64,000 bases of DNA from positions 1,402,501-1,466,500 of the forward strand of contig CP136052.1 of the NCBI GenBank assembly GCA_032620915.1, given 5' to 3'. Shown here one piece after another: positions 1-11,578 of this stretch. Made by a program: the position numbers and the translations under genes. The DNA is from Oscillospiraceae bacterium NTUH-002-81 (GTDB taxonomy: Bacteria; Bacillota; Clostridia; Lachnospirales; Lachnospiraceae). The first letter of the stretch is position 1, and every line of letters starts with the position of its first letter. The notes beneath the pieces were generated by a model. The model had not been told where the DNA came from, made no database searches, and was given only the letters and a program-made list of their open reading frames with translations.

Positions 1-641
1 GTCTGGGTGCCCGGCTGGATCTGACGCCGGAGCAGAACGTAGAGGTGTTAAAGAAAGCCAACATGTGCTTCATGTTCGCTCAGGTGTACCATACATCCAT
101 GAAAAATGTGGGTCCGGTGAGAAAAGAGATGGGCGCCCGGACGATCTTCAATATTTTGGGGCCGCTGACCAACCCGGCCAGAGCCAACATGCAGCTCATG
201 GGTGTGTACCGGGAGGATCTGGTGGAGCCCATGGCGCAGGTGCTGTCCAACTTAGGTGTTGTGCGCGGCCTGGTGGTCAATGGTTCTGACGGCCTGGACG
301 AGGCGACCATGACCGGTGCCACCCATATGTGCGAGATTCGGGAGGGAAAATTCCGCACCTATGATCTGACGCCGGAGGCGCTGGGGATGCGTCGCTGCAC
401 GTTACAGGATCTGGTGGGCGGCACGCCGGAGGAAAACGCCCGGATTTCCAGAGACATCCTTACCGGCAAGCTGAAAGGGCCCAAGCGGGATGCGGTCATC
501 TTAAATTCCGCCCTGAGCCTGTACTTAGGCATTGACGACTGCTCCATCCCGGAGTGTGTGAAGATGGCAAACGAGATCATCGACAGCGGCAAGGCCGGAG
601 ACAAGCTGGAGCAGTTTGTGGCAGCAACGAAGGAAGTATAG
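1..641 (+). CDS. trpD: Anthranilate phosphoribosyltransferase, 5' end missing
   Basis: The reading frame is open from base 3, so the gene enters from the left edge and only its C-terminal part (about 212 residues) is present. TrpD joins anthranilate to PRPP in the second step of tryptophan synthesis. Visible family signatures are the segment around [20 protein letters not shown] and [10 protein letters not shown] near the start, and the [10 protein letters not shown] segment, which are typical of the phosphoribosyltransferase domain. It ends 10 bases before trpC and is the first visible gene of a trpDCFBA operon; trpE and trpG would be expected upstream of the window. Identity is secure from sequence pattern and context. 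Confidence 0.95.
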   Translation, partial: LGARLDLTPEQNVEVLKKANMCFMFAQVYHTSMKNVGPVRKEMGARTIFNILGPLTNPARANMQLMGVYREDLVEPMAQVLSNLGVVRGLVVNGSDGLDEATMTGATHMCEIREGKFRTYDLTPEALGMRRCTLQDLVGGTPEENARISRDILTGKLKGPKRDAVILNSALSLYLGIDDCSIPECVKMANEIIDSGKAGDKLEQFVAATKEV

Positions 642-651
642 GAGACAGCAT

Positions 652-1451
652 ATGATTTTACAGCAGCTGGCGGACACGGCCAGAAAACGTGTGGCAGAGG
701 ATCAGAAAAATATCACGACGGTGCAGATGCGCGCCATGGCAGAGGCGCTGGCAGCAGAGCAAAAAGAGCCCTTCCGGTTTTACAGATCCTTATCCCAGCC
801 GGGGATGCGCTTTATCTGTGAGGTGAAGAAGGCGTCCCCCAGCAAGGGGCTCATTGCGGCAGATTTTCCCTATCTGTCCATTGCCCGGGAATATGAGGAA
901 GCCGGGGCGGCGGCCATTTCCGTGCTGACGGAGCCCTCTCCCGGTTTCTGGGCAGCGACGCCTATCTGCAGGAGATCGCAGCCCAGGCGGGCATTCCGGT
1001 ATTGCGCAAAGATTTTACGGTGGATGCCTACCAGATTTACCAGGCGAAGGTACTGGGGGCGGAGGCGGTGCTGCTCATCTGTGCTCTGCTGGATACCGAA
1101 GAGATCCGGGAGGATCTGGCCATCTGCCGATCCCTTGGCATCAACGCCATTGTGGAGGCCCATGATGCCGCGGAAGTTTCCTCTGCGGTAAACGCCGGGG
1201 CGGACATCATCGGCGTCAACAACCGGAATCTGAAGGATTTCACCGTGGACATCCACAACGGGCTGCGGCTGCGCAGCCTCGTGCCGGAGGGTGTGCTTTT
1301 CATCGCAGAGAGCGGGATAAAGACCCGGGAGGACATCCGCCAGCTGGAGGAAGGCCATGTGGATGCGGTGCTCATCGGGGAGACGCTCATGCGCCAGCCG
1401 GATAAGAAGAAAGCCCTTGCCGTTTTGCGGGGAAGCGAGGAAACCCTATGA
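652..1451 (+). CDS. trpC: Indole-3-glycerol phosphate synthase, frameshifted in this assembly
   Basis: The product closes the indole ring of CdRP to give indole-3-glycerol phosphate. It starts at the ATG at 652 behind GGAGACAG. The N-terminal frame reads through [13 protein letters not shown] (TIM-barrel strand 1) to SVLTEPS near residue 97, then loses homology. The correct sequence ([16 protein letters not shown], then [15 protein letters not shown] and the C-terminal phosphate site GVNNRNL / FIAESGI) continues in another frame from about 942. The break lies at 937-942 in a CT-rich run; two surplus bases (a duplicated TC) would restore the usual spacing TEP-xx-FLGSD. It is a stand-alone enzyme, not fused to TrpF. 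Its stop overlaps the trpF start by four bases. I think the frameshift is probably a sequence error, since the rest of the operon is intact. Confidence 0.9.
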
Positions 1452-2062
1452 CCAGGATCAAGATCTGCGGCCTGAAACGGCCAGAGGATGTGGCGGCGGT
1501 GAACGCCGTGCTGCCGGATTACATCGGATTTGTTTTCGCGGGAGAAAAGCGGCGGATCAGCCGGGAGACCGCCCGGCAGCTGAAAGCCCTGCTGGATCCC
1601 CGGATCGCCAGTGTGGGGGTGTTTGTCAACGAGGCGCCGGAAAACATCGCCGCTATCGTAAATGACGGCACGCTGGATCTGGTGCAGCTCCACGGGGATG
1701 AGGACGGGGCCTATATACAGTGGCTACGGCAGCTGGTGGACGTGCCCCTCATCAAAGCTGTGCGGGTGCAGACCAGGGAACAGATCCTGGAGGCGGAGCA
1801 GCTGCCCTGCGACTATCTGCTGCTGGACACCTTTGTGAAGAATGCCTACGGCGGCAGCGGAAAGACCTTCAATCTGGGACTGATTCCGGCACTGTCCAAG
1901 CCGTTTTTCCTGGCAGGCGGGTTAAACGGGGACAATGTGGCGGCGGCCATTGCGGCAGGCCATCCCTGGTGCGTGGATATCAGCAGCGGCGCGGAGACCG
2001 ACGGATACAAGGATCCGGAAAAAATCAGAAGATTAACAGAGATTGTGAGGATACAAGGATGA
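1448..2062 (+). CDS. trpF: Phosphoribosylanthranilate isomerase
   Basis: A 204-residue TIM-barrel enzyme that performs the Amadori rearrangement of PRA to CdRP. The N-terminus [14 protein letters not shown] carries the catalytic Cys of the KICGL motif. The conserved DLVQLHGDE segment lies near residue 80, DYLLLDTF supplies the catalytic Asp, and [12 protein letters not shown] plus VDISSGAE form the phosphate-binding end. The length is normal. The ATG overlaps the trpC stop (ATGA) and its own stop overlaps the trpB start in the same way, so translation is probably coupled through trpC-trpF-trpB. Confidence 0.95.
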   Translation: MTRIKICGLKRPEDVAAVNAVLPDYIGFVFAGEKRRISRETARQLKALLDPRIASVGVFVNEAPENIAAIVNDGTLDLVQLHGDEDGAYIQWLRQLVDVPLIKAVRVQTREQILEAEQLPCDYLLLDTFVKNAYGGSGKTFNLGLIPALSKPFFLAGGLNGDNVAAAIAAGHPWCVDISSGAETDGYKDPEKIRRLTEIVRIQG

Positions 2063-3243
2063 AAAAAGGAAGATTTGCAGAGTATGGCGGGCAGTACATT
2101 CCCGAGACGCTCATGAGCGCCGTGCAGGAAGTGGAAGAAGCCTATGAATATTACAAAAACGACCCGGCCTTTCAGGCAGAGCTGACAGACCTGCTGGAAA
2201 ACTATGCCGGACGTCCGTCCCTTTTATATTATGCGAAAAAGATGACCAGGGATCTGGGCGGCGCGAAAATTTACCTGAAACGGGAGGATCTGAACCACAC
2301 CGGTTCCCACAAGATCAACAACGTGCTGGGACAGGTGCTGCTGGCAAAGAAAATGGGCAAGACGAGAGTCATTGCCGAGACCGGCGCCGGACAGCACGGT
2401 GTCGCCACCGCCACGGCAGCAGCCCTCATGGACATGGAGTGCGAGATCTTCATGGGAAAAGAGGACACCGACCGGCAGGCGCTGAATGTGTTCCGTATGG
2501 AGCTGCTGGGCGCCAAGGTACATGCGGTGACCAGCGGGACGATGACATTGAAGGACGCAGTCAATGAGACCATGCGGGAATGGGCTTCCCGGATGGACGA
2601 CACCCTGTATGTGCTGGGTTCCGTCATGGGCCCCCACCCGTTCCCCACCATCGTCCGGGATTTCCAGAAGATCATCGGCAAGGAGATCAAGGAACAGTTA
2701 CAGGCAAAGGAGGGACGGCTCCCCGATGCGGTCATCGCCTGCGTGGGCGGCGGCAGCAATGCCATGGGCGCTTTTTATGAATTTATCCCGGATACATCCG
2801 TACAGCTTATCGGCTGTGAGGCGGCCGGTCTGGGCGTGGATAACCCCAAGAATGCAGCCACCATCGCCAACGGCACCGTGGGCATTTTCCACGGCATGAA
2901 ATCCTATTTCTGCCAGGACGAGTACGGCCAGATCGCACCGGTGTACTCCATTTCCGCAGGTCTGGACTACCCGGGCATCGGGCCGGAGCACGCCATGTTG
3001 TCCGACACCGGCCGGGCGAAATATGTGCCGGTGACCGACGAGGAGGCGGTGGAAGCCTTTGAGTACCTGTCCCGCACCGAGGGCATCATCCCGGCGGTGG
3101 AGAGCGCCCACGCGGTGGCTTATGCGAAAAAGCTGGCGCCCACCATGGGAAAGGATCAGATCATCGTCGTCAATATTTCCGGCCGCGGAGACAAGGACGT
3201 GGCGGCCATCGCAAGATATCGGGGGGTACAGATCTATGAGTAG
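2059..3243 (+). CDS. trpB: Tryptophan synthase beta chain
   Basis: A 394-residue PLP enzyme that condenses indole with serine. I chose the ATG at 2059 because it overlaps the trpF stop and gives the standard N-terminus [17 protein letters not shown]. Lys85 in HTGSHKINN is the Schiff-base lysine, and [10 protein letters not shown] near residue 235 binds the PLP phosphate. It is a TrpB1-type chain, the form that partners with TrpA. The last eight bases overlap trpA, as expected for stoichiometric expression of the two subunits. Confidence 0.97.
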   Translation: MKKGRFAEYGGQYIPETLMSAVQEVEEAYEYYKNDPAFQAELTDLLENYAGRPSLLYYAKKMTRDLGGAKIYLKREDLNHTGSHKINNVLGQVLLAKKMGKTRVIAETGAGQHGVATATAAALMDMECEIFMGKEDTDRQALNVFRMELLGAKVHAVTSGTMTLKDAVNETMREWASRMDDTLYVLGSVMGPHPFPTIVRDFQKIIGKEIKEQLQAKEGRLPDAVIACVGGGSNAMGAFYEFIPDTSVQLIGCEAAGLGVDNPKNAATIANGTVGIFHGMKSYFCQDEYGQIAPVYSISAGLDYPGIGPEHAMLSDTGRAKYVPVTDEEAVEAFEYLSRTEGIIPAVESAHAVAYAKKLAPTMGKDQIIVVNISGRGDKDVAAIARYRGVQIYE

Positions 3244-4012
3244 AATTCACGAGGCATTTGAAAATAAGAAAGCATTCATTCCTTTTATCACCGCAGGAGA
3301 TCCGGATCTTAATACCACCGCAGAGCTTCTGGTGGCCGTGGCAGAGGCCGGGGCAGATCTCATCGAGGTGGGCATTCCCTTCTCCGATCCCACGGCGGAG
3401 GGCCCTGTCATCCAGGAGGCGGACGAGCGGGCGCTGGCAGCAGGCTGCACCACCGACAAGCTGTTTGCCATACTCTCCCAGGTGCGGCCCAAGCTGGACA
3501 TTCCGGTGGTATTTATGACGTACATGAACCCGGTGTTCACCTACGGCAAGGAGCGGTTTCTGCAGAAATGCGTGGAAGTGGGCATGGACGGCATCATCAT
3601 CCCGGATCTGCCCTACGAGGAAAAGGACGAGATGTCCGGCCTGTGCGACACCTATGGCGTGGATCTGATCTCCCTGGTGGCTCCCACCTCCCATGAGCGC
3701 ATCCGCATGATCGCAGGGAAGGCGAAGGGCTTCCTTTATCTGGTGTCCTCCCTGGGCGTCACCGGCGTGCGAAAAGAGATCACCACCGACATCGGCGAGA
3801 TGGTGGCGCTGGCAAGAGAAGCATCGGATGTGCCCTGCGCGGTGGGCTTTGGCATCTCCACCCCGGAGCAGGCGAAGAAAATGGCTGCCGTGTCGGATGG
3901 AGCCATTGTGGGAAGCGCCATCGTGCGCATGATCGGGCAGTACGGAAAAGACTGCGTGGAGCCTGTGCGCCAGTATGTAAAAGAGATGAAGGCGGCAGTG
4001 AACGAGGCATAA
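3236..4012 (+). CDS. trpA: Tryptophan synthase alpha chain
   Basis: A 258-residue TIM barrel that cleaves indole-3-glycerol phosphate to indole for channelling into TrpB. The start at 3236 lies inside the end of trpB. The N-terminus carries [10 protein letters not shown]. The catalytic Glu is in [11 protein letters not shown] and the catalytic Asp in [18 protein letters not shown] and the C-terminal [10 protein letters not shown] phosphate-binding loop are present. This is the last gene of the operon; a hairpin terminator follows directly. Confidence 0.97.
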   Translation: MSRIHEAFENKKAFIPFITAGDPDLNTTAELLVAVAEAGADLIEVGIPFSDPTAEGPVIQEADERALAAGCTTDKLFAILSQVRPKLDIPVVFMTYMNPVFTYGKERFLQKCVEVGMDGIIIPDLPYEEKDEMSGLCDTYGVDLISLVAPTSHERIRMIAGKAKGFLYLVSSLGVTGVRKEITTDIGEMVALAREASDVPCAVGFGISTPEQAKKMAAVSDGAIVGSAIVRMIGQYGKDCVEPVRQYVKEMKAAVNEA

Positions 4013-4015
4013 AGA

Positions 4016-4070
4016 AACAGAGGCAGACAGGAAATGTGAGAAATACAAATCCTGCCTGCCTCTGTTTTGT
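4016..4070 (+). terminator. Terminator of the trp operon
   Basis: Arms CAGAGGCAGACAGG (4018-4031) and CCTGCCTGCCTCTG (4051-4064) pair with one mismatch and are followed by TTTTGT. The hairpin begins four bases after the trpA stop. Confidence 0.75.
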
Positions 4071-4121
4071 ATGCTAGAAAACGGCGTCCTGTCATATCAA
4101 CGGAAGCAAAAGCAATCAATA

Positions 4122-5450
4122 TTATTTACCGGCCTGCTCCTCGTGGATGAACAGGTTCCCGGGAATGGCGGGTTCTTCTTCCGGGATGACGGAGGGCTCG
4201 CAGAAGGTGTTGGGCTTTAAAAATCCTGACAGCACCGCATACAGCACGATGGAGACGATGCCTCCGGCGAAACCGTTGTTGTACAGGTTCAATCCCGAGT
4301 ATCCGGCGCCTGCGTACAGTGCCACGCAGGAGTGCAGGAATCCGGCGGCCAGTCCGGCGGCGATGCCGTAGGTGCCCGCCACCGGCGCCAGGGTGGTGGA
4401 GAACAGCAGTGCCAGCTGGGAGGCCGGGCTTAAAGCACGGCCTGTGACGGCCACGGAGATCAGGACGCCGAACATCACCGGCGCAATGTTGCCCACATGC
4501 TTTCCCTTGGCGCTGAAACCGGCGATGGTCAGCAGGGCGCCGATGGTGGCGCCGTTTAAGTCTCCGCCCACCAGGAGAAGGAGGGTGACGGAAAATGCCA
4601 GATTGACGCCGATGTTCATGCACACGGCACCCATGCCGTCCAGCTCGATAAAATCATGGCCGGGAACACCGGGGCGGCGCAGCAGCATCCGATACCGGCG
4701 GAGGATATGCGCAGAGTCGTGATACAGGCCGTAGAGAACCGTTCCCGCCGCAATGAGGTACAGGCCGATGGCAAGCTCCATGTTGTGACCGGTGTACCAG
4801 TACATCTGTGCCTCAAAGGTGTAGCCAAAGCATTTGAAAATGGAACCGAGAACCATGGCCAGCAGCCCGACTGCGAAACCTCCGTTGTACAGGTTCAGGC
4901 CGTGGAGCAGCGTGTTTGTATGGATACACAGGGGCGGCGCCACAAAGCCGATGACAGTGCCGGTGAGCAGTGCAAGCAGAAAGCTTTTCCCGGAAAATCC
5001 GTTGGCGAACAGGAGGGAACTGATCAGCGGCCCCAGAGAGGTGGACATGAGGCTGAAGGTCAGGTATTTGGACAGTGGCTCCTTTCGGATGCGGGCGTAG
5101 AGAATGGTGCCCGGCAGCATGAACCACATGTTGACGATATTTTTTCCAAAGAAGGAAAAGCCTGCCATCAGGCTGGCTGTAGAAATGCCGTTGCCATGCA
5201 TGGGAAGCTTGCACAGCCGCATGAGCAGCAGGGTGATGAGCGTCACGCAGCCTGCGTTGAAAAAAGCAGCGCCCACACCGGCGATCTCCATATAATCGGT
5301 AATGAGAATGTCGCTGGCAAAGGTGATACGAAGCATGCCGTTGATTAGATCTTCCACGGTCGAGAGAAAGAAGCTGACGGTGATCAGCACCGCTGAGATC
5401 ATGTACATCAGGCGGTAAGCAATCTGGGACTGGCGGTCTAAAGAAGCCAT
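4122..5450 (-). CDS. DUF1576 family multi-pass membrane protein
   Basis: A 442-residue protein with about ten hydrophobic segments arranged as two similar halves, matching my recollection of the DUF1576 family of clostridial membrane proteins; no function is established. Each half has a small-residue-rich motif (HGNGISTASLMAG in the first, TIGALLTIAGFSAKGK in the second), and LYNNGFAGG / LYNGGFAVG appear as paired repeats, which points to an internal duplication and a transporter-like fold. The start at 5450 is supported by a perfect AGGAGG six bases upstream. It is transcribed alone, convergent with trpA. A role in transport is inference only. Confidence 0.75.
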   Translation of the reverse strand: MASLDRQSQIAYRLMYMISAVLITVSFFLSTVEDLINGMLRITFASDILITDYMEIAGVGAAFFNAGCVTLITLLLMRLCKLPMHGNGISTASLMAGFSFFGKNIVNMWFMLPGTILYARIRKEPLSKYLTFSLMSTSLGPLISSLLFANGFSGKSFLLALLTGTVIGFVAPPLCIHTNTLLHGLNLYNGGFAVGLLAMVLGSIFKCFGYTFEAQMYWYTGHNMELAIGLYLIAAGTVLYGLYHDSAHILRRYRMLLRRPGVPGHDFIELDGMGAVCMNIGVNLAFSVTLLLLVGGDLNGATIGALLTIAGFSAKGKHVGNIAPVMFGVLISVAVTGRALSPASQLALLFSTTLAPVAGTYGIAAGLAAGFLHSCVALYAGAGYSGLNLYNNGFAGGIVSIVLYAVLSGFLKPNTFCEPSVIPEEEPAIPGNLFIHEEQAGK

Positions 5451-5683
5451 GGGGTGTCCTCCTTCAAGATGTCAGATTGATATAATTATAACATTCTCCC
5501 TTTTTGACGCACAACTTCCTTTTACTTTAGAAAGAGATAAATAAGTTCAATAAGGCTTTTACAAAGTTTATAAACAAATTATTAAATCCACAATTCCGGG
5601 TAAATATATAAAAATCAGAGATTTTGAGAGAATAGATGAATAAAATAGAGAAAAAAAAAGAGAATAACATGTAAAAAATGGGT

Positions 5684-5712
5684 TTGCTAAATTTGTGAAA
5701 AATCACTACTAT
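5684..5712 (+). promoter_or_regulatory. Sigma-A promoter of groESL
   Basis: TTGCTA (5684-5689) and TACTAT (5707-5712) are separated by 17 bases, and the CIRCE operator follows within 12 bases. The rest of the 345-base intergenic stretch 5451-5796 is AT-rich and shows no other gene. Confidence 0.7.
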
Positions 5713-5723
5713 ATGACTATCAG

Positions 5724-5750
5724 TTAGCACTCGATGAAGGTGAGTGCTAG
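5724..5750 (+). promoter_or_regulatory. CIRCE operator (HrcA binding site)
   Basis: TTAGCACTC, a nine-base spacer and GAGTGCTAG match the CIRCE consensus with a single departure at the last base. It sits at the expected transcription start of groESL, so HrcA binding would block initiation in the absence of heat stress. The hrcA gene is not in this window. Confidence 0.95.
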
Positions 5751-5796
5751 CACAGAAAAAGAAAGAAGTTCATATCAGATAAAGGAGGACTTTACT

Positions 5797-6081
5797 ATGA
5801 AATTAGTACCGTTAGGTGACAGAGTCGTAATCAAACAGTTAGAGGAAGAGGCTACAACCAAATCCGGAATCGTTCTTCCGGGACAGTCCAAAGAGAAACC
5901 GCAGCAGGCAGAAGTTGTCGCTGTAGGCCCTGGCGGAAATGTAGACGGCAAGGAGATTACCATGCAGGTAAAACCTGGTGATCATGTCATCTATTCCAAA
6001 TATGCAGGAACAGAAGTAAAGATCGACGAGGATACCCTCATCGTGGTAAGACAGGCAGATATTCTTGCAATCGTAGAGTAA
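5797..6081 (+). CDS. groS: Co-chaperonin GroES
   Basis: A 94-residue cap of the GroEL folding chamber. The ATG at 5797 is preceded by AAAGGAGG at the proper distance, and an upstream in-frame extension was rejected for that reason. The N-terminus KLVPLGDRVVIKQLEEE, the mobile-loop segment with SGIVLPGQS near residue 25, and the roof motif around VGPGGNVDGK are canonical. It is separated from groEL by 29 bases that include a ribosome binding site. Confidence 0.98.
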   Translation: MKLVPLGDRVVIKQLEEEATTKSGIVLPGQSKEKPQQAEVVAVGPGGNVDGKEITMQVKPGDHVIYSKYAGTEVKIDEDTLIVVRQADILAIVE

Positions 6082-6098
6082 GAGACTGAATCGTTTAG

Positions 6099-7853
<1,755 letters not shown>

Positions 7854-7909
7854 GAGTCTGGGCAGCTACATTCACAAGATAAAAATTTAACCGAAAACCA
7901 GTTGTAAGG

Positions 7910-7954
7910 CAGGCCGTGGGTAGGGAGCAATCCTTTTCCACGGTCTGTTTTTTT
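7910..7954 (+). terminator. Rho-independent terminator
   Basis: CAGGCCGTGG (7910-7919) pairs with CCACGGTCTG (7938-7947), followed by seven T. It probably ends read-through transcripts from groESL before the kinase gene. Confidence 0.8.
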
Positions 7955-8060
7955 ACTTTCAAATTCTTGCTTTTTTCCATACATACGCTACTATAGATAA
8001 AATAGAAGGAAGAAACCAGATAACAAGTTCCCGGTTAGCCGGGCTGACAGGAGGAAATAC

Positions 8061-9044
8061 ATGGTCAGAAAGAAGGATCCTGAATTCACGCTGGATCGAG
8101 ATGTGATTTTTAATACGCTGGAAGAAGGAATCATTGCCATCAACACGCAGGCAGAAGTGATCTATATCAACCGATCTGCCGCAGAGATGCTGAATACGAC
8201 AGAAGAAGCGGCAATTGGGCTGCCGCTGTCCGTTGTCTATCCGGCATCTAAGATGGCGCGGCTTCTGGAAACAGGGCAGGCAGAAAATAATGTCCCCATG
8301 CTTTCCCTGAAAAATGTGCGGATCCTGTCAGACCGGATGCCGATCCGGGAAGACGGAAAGATTGTTGGTGTGGTGGCGATTTTCCGCAACAAGACGGAGG
8401 TCAGCCGGATGGCAGAGGAACTCACCGGTGTGCACTATATGGTGGATGCGCTGCGGGCCAACAATCATGAATTCATCAACAAGCTGCATGTACTTCTGGG
8501 ACTGATCCAGATGGAACAGTATGAGGAAGCGTGCAATTATATTTTGAAAACGGCCATGCTCCAGAAGGAAGTCATCCGTTTTGTCATGGACAGCATCGAG
8601 GTGCCGGAGTTGGCAGCCCTGTTGATCGGTAAGATTAGCAGGGGCAGTGAACTTGGGATCCGGGTGCAGTTAGATCCGGGCACCCATCTGGATAAGGAAG
8701 GAAATATGTCCTACGGACAGGCGCTGGTCACCATTGTGGGCAACCTTCTGGAGAACGCCATGGAGGCGCTGGATCACTACGACGAAGAGAATAAACAGAT
8801 CACTGTCGGTATTTACGGCGGAGAGTCTGATATTCTGGTGACCGTGTTTGACAACGGGCCGGGGATCCCGGCAGACATCCAGGAGAAGATTTTTGAGGAA
8901 GGCTTCTCCACAAGAGGAGACGGCAGAGGCATCGGCCTTGCCACCCTGCGGAAGATCACCCGGAGCTATGGCGGAGACATCACCGTGGATTCGGAAGAAG
9001 GCGCGGGCACATATTTTTATGCAAATATCAAGAAAGAGGGATAG
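8061..9044 (+). CDS. Cytosolic CitA/DcuS-type sensor histidine kinase
   Basis: A 327-residue kinase without membrane segments. Residues about 10-115 form a PAS domain ([26 protein letters not shown]). The Spo0B-like dimerisation helix contains phospho-acceptor His136 in [17 protein letters not shown], the signature of the CitA/DcuS/MalK group. The ATP-binding domain has the N box [17 protein letters not shown], and [12 protein letters not shown]. Relatives usually sense citrate or dicarboxylates through a periplasmic domain, which is missing here, so the signal is probably intracellular. It starts behind AGGAGG and is followed four bases later by its response regulator. Ligand is unknown. Confidence 0.88.
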   Translation: MVRKKDPEFTLDRDVIFNTLEEGIIAINTQAEVIYINRSAAEMLNTTEEAAIGLPLSVVYPASKMARLLETGQAENNVPMLSLKNVRILSDRMPIREDGKIVGVVAIFRNKTEVSRMAEELTGVHYMVDALRANNHEFINKLHVLLGLIQMEQYEEACNYILKTAMLQKEVIRFVMDSIEVPELAALLIGKISRGSELGIRVQLDPGTHLDKEGNMSYGQALVTIVGNLLENAMEALDHYDEENKQITVGIYGGESDILVTVFDNGPGIPADIQEKIFEEGFSTRGDGRGIGLATLRKITRSYGGDITVDSEEGAGTYFYANIKKEG

Positions 9045-9048
9045 CGGG

Positions 9049-9735
9049 ATGACGACATATCGAGTAGTACTGGTGGAGGACGACCCCATGGTGCTGTCCA
9101 TCAACCGGAGATATCTGGAAAAAGACAGCCGCTTTGAGGTGTGCGCGGCATTCCGGGACGGACGGAGCGCACTGGAATATCTGGAAAACAACCCGGCAGA
9201 CCTGTTGCTGCTGGATATTTACATGCCGGTATTCACCGGGCTGGACCTTCTGAAGGCATTGCGGCTACGGGGCATTGGCGTCCAGGTCATCATGATCACG
9301 GCGGCCAATGACAGCCAGAGCCTGGAGATCGCCATGAGCTTGGGCATCATGGATTATCTCATGAAGCCCTTCGAGTATACGCGTCTGAAAAAGGCGCTGG
9401 ATATGTTCGTGTACCAGGCATCTGTCCGGAAACGGCTGGAGAAGGGGCCAAAGATGCACCAGCAGGATATCGACAAGGTATTTCTGGATGTGCCGGCCAC
9501 CGATGCGGTGCAGAAGGGCATCCAGGAGAAAACGCTGCAGATGATCCGGCTGTATGTGGATGCGGCAGGCGACCGGCCGTTGAGCAGTGAGGAAGTGGCC
9601 GAGCAGAACGGGCTCTCCGTGGTCACTGCCAGAAAGTATATGAATTATCTGGCGGAAAATCACGAGGTGATCAGCACCGTGGATTACAAGACCGGCGGAC
9701 GGCCGTGTATTCTCTACCGGAAAACCACAGATTGA
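9049..9735 (+). CDS. CitB/DcuR-type response regulator
   Basis: A 228-residue two-domain regulator. The receiver domain (residues 1-120) has the acidic pair EDDP, phospho-acceptor Asp56 in LLLDIYMP, the MITAAND switch residue segment, and Lys in LMKPFEY. The C-terminus is the winged-helix typical of CitB proteins (SSEEVAEQNGLSVVTARKYM, ending GGRPCILYRK). It is translationally linked to the kinase upstream (4-base gap). Its likely target is the fermentation locus starting at 10057. A second regulator of the same design lies at 19015-19743, so this locus is bracketed by paralogues. Confidence 0.9.
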   Translation: MTTYRVVLVEDDPMVLSINRRYLEKDSRFEVCAAFRDGRSALEYLENNPADLLLLDIYMPVFTGLDLLKALRLRGIGVQVIMITAANDSQSLEIAMSLGIMDYLMKPFEYTRLKKALDMFVYQASVRKRLEKGPKMHQQDIDKVFLDVPATDAVQKGIQEKTLQMIRLYVDAAGDRPLSSEEVAEQNGLSVVTARKYMNYLAENHEVISTVDYKTGGRPCILYRKTTD

Positions 9736-9770
9736 AAATAAATTAACAAAAAAACAGGACAATATGGAAA

Positions 9771-9816
9771 GCAAAGATCCCGACAGTGACTGAACTGCCG
9801 GGATCTTTGCTTTTTT
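9771..9816 (+). terminator. Terminator of the two-component operon
   Basis: GCAAAGATCCCG (9771-9782) pairs perfectly with CGGGATCTTTGC (9799-9810), followed by TTTTTT. Confidence 0.9.
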
Positions 9817-9846
9817 GGATTTGTTCTAAGCAAGAGTTCTTTGCGT

Positions 9847-9877
9847 GATTGTAAAAACGGGGAATGTCTTTACAATC
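9847..9877. promoter_or_regulatory. Perfect inverted repeat upstream of the CoA-transferase gene
   Basis: GATTGTAAA (9847-9855) and TTTACAATC (9869-9877) form a perfect 9-base inverted repeat 13 bases apart, in the 320-base gap between the regulator and the fermentation genes. It could be an operator or a small hairpin; no T run follows. Apart from this, the terminator at 9771 and a candidate site at 9948-9968, I see nothing in the gap. Confidence 0.4.
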
Positions 9878-9947
9878 CGTATCATATCGCAGTTTTCTGA
9901 CAGATGCAAGGATAGTCAATTTAAAAAATCATAATAAAACAGCCCCT

Positions 9948-9968
9948 GGTTTCCTTAGTTTTCTTACC
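9948..9968 (+). promoter_or_regulatory. Candidate regulator site similar to one at 17377
   Basis: The 21 bases starting GGTTTCCTTAGTTT match the 21 bases at 17377-17397 (GGTTTTCTAAGTTT...) at 14 positions by my count. Both lie upstream of genes of the same metabolic locus, one after the other regulator pair. This is weak pattern evidence for a shared binding site. Confidence 0.25.
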
Positions 9969-10056
9969 GTTTTTTAAGTTTGATAAAAACAAGACAATCT
10001 TTTTGTATGTTATATTCTTGTTATCAGTTTAACAATGAGCGTGGAGGAAACAAGAC

Positions 10057-11530
10057 ATGGGAGAAAATAATCTGAAAAAAAGAATACGAAATGCGCAGTG
10101 CAGAGAAAAAATCATGTCCGCGGAGGAAGCGGCATCGTTCATCCGCCCGGGTATGACCATCGGTTCCAGCGGTTTCACCCCGGCAGGATATCCAAAGATG
10201 ATCCCGGCAGCCCTTGCCAAACGGGCAGAGGCGGGCGAAAAACTGGATCTGACCCTTCTCACAGGCGCATCCACAGGAGATGAGATGGATGGTGTGCTGG
10301 CCAGAGCAGGTGTGATCAGGAGAAGAATTCCGTACCAGACCAACAAGGATCTGCGGGACGCCATCAACCGGGGCGAGATTTCCTATATGGATATGCATTT
10401 AAGCCAGCTGCCCAACTGGGTAAAGAACGGGTATCTCGGTAAGGTGCATGTGGCAGTTGTGGAAGCCACAGCCATTGATGAGAACGGAAATATTATCCCT
10501 ACCACCTCCGTGGGATGTGCCAATACCTATGTGGCATGTGCAGATCAGGTGATTGTGGAGATCAATACTACACAGCCACTGGATCTGGAAGGAATCCATG
10601 ATATTTATTCACCGAAAAAAGCACCGGATACTGAGCCGATTCCCATTACCAGGACAGAAGACAGGATCGGAACACCCTATATTCCGTGTACACCGGATAA
10701 GATCCGCGCCATCGTTATCAGTGATATCCCGGATAACGGCCGTTCGGTGGCAGCCATTGATGAGACTTCTCAGAAGATCGCAGACAACCTGGTGCAGTTT
10801 TTAAAAGATGAGACAAAGGCGGGAAGACTCCCCACCCCGCTGCCGCCGCTGCAGTCTGGCGTGGGAAGTGTGGCAAATGCAGTACTGGCGGGTCTGAAGG
10901 ACTCTGACTTCGAAAATATCAACATTTATTCTGAGGTGCTGCAGGATGCCGTGTTTGATTTGATGGACGCAGGAAAAGTTGCCTGTGCATCGGGAACTTC
11001 CCTCACCATTTCTCCGGCAAAGAGAGAAGAATTTTATGCGAAGTTTCCTGCATACCGGGATAAGATCGTGTTACGGCCCCAGGAGATCAGCAATTCTCCG
11101 GAGGTGATCCGCAGACTGGGCGTCATTGCCGTGAATACGGTGATCGAGGCAGATATTTATGGCAACACCAATTCCTCCCACATCGGCGGCAGCCGTCTGA
11201 TGAACGGCCTGGGAGGCAGCGGTGACTTCGGAACCAATGCGGGCCTGTCCATTTACATCACACCGGCCACAGCCAAGAAGGGAACCGTATCCAGTATCGT
11301 GCCGTTTGTGACACATGTGGATCATACAGAGCATGATATCCATGCACTGATCACAGAGTACGGCGTGGCAGATATCCGCGGACTTTCCCCCTATCGAGCG
11401 TGCACATAAGATCATTGACAACTGTGCAGCACCGGAATTCCGTGAGGAACTGAACGCTTATCTGGAAGAGGCCATCGCGCAGTCCACACACAAACAGACA
11501 CCGCATGTGCTGCACAAAGTATTCAAGTAA
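10057..11530 (+). CDS. Acetyl-CoA hydrolase/CoA-transferase family protein (Cat1-like), frameshifted
   Basis: The product resembles clostridial class I CoA-transferases such as succinyl-CoA:CoA transferase Cat1, which move CoA between acetate and other acids. Conserved features include the N-terminal IRPGMTIGSSGFTPAGYPK, the glycine loop LQSGVGSVANAVLAGL, and the SEVLQD segment expected to hold the catalytic Glu. The frame is intact to RGLSP near residue 446; a run of five C (11387-11391) has one C too many. Removing it gives IERAHKIIDNCAAPEFREEL and ends at 11530, about 490 residues, the normal length. The start has AGGAGG-like GGAGGAAAC upstream. Acceptor specificity cannot be read from the sequence. 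Confidence 0.85.
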
Positions 11531-11578
11531 CACCTTCCTGAGAAAATACAGGATATAGTAAGGAGAGGATGAAAACTT

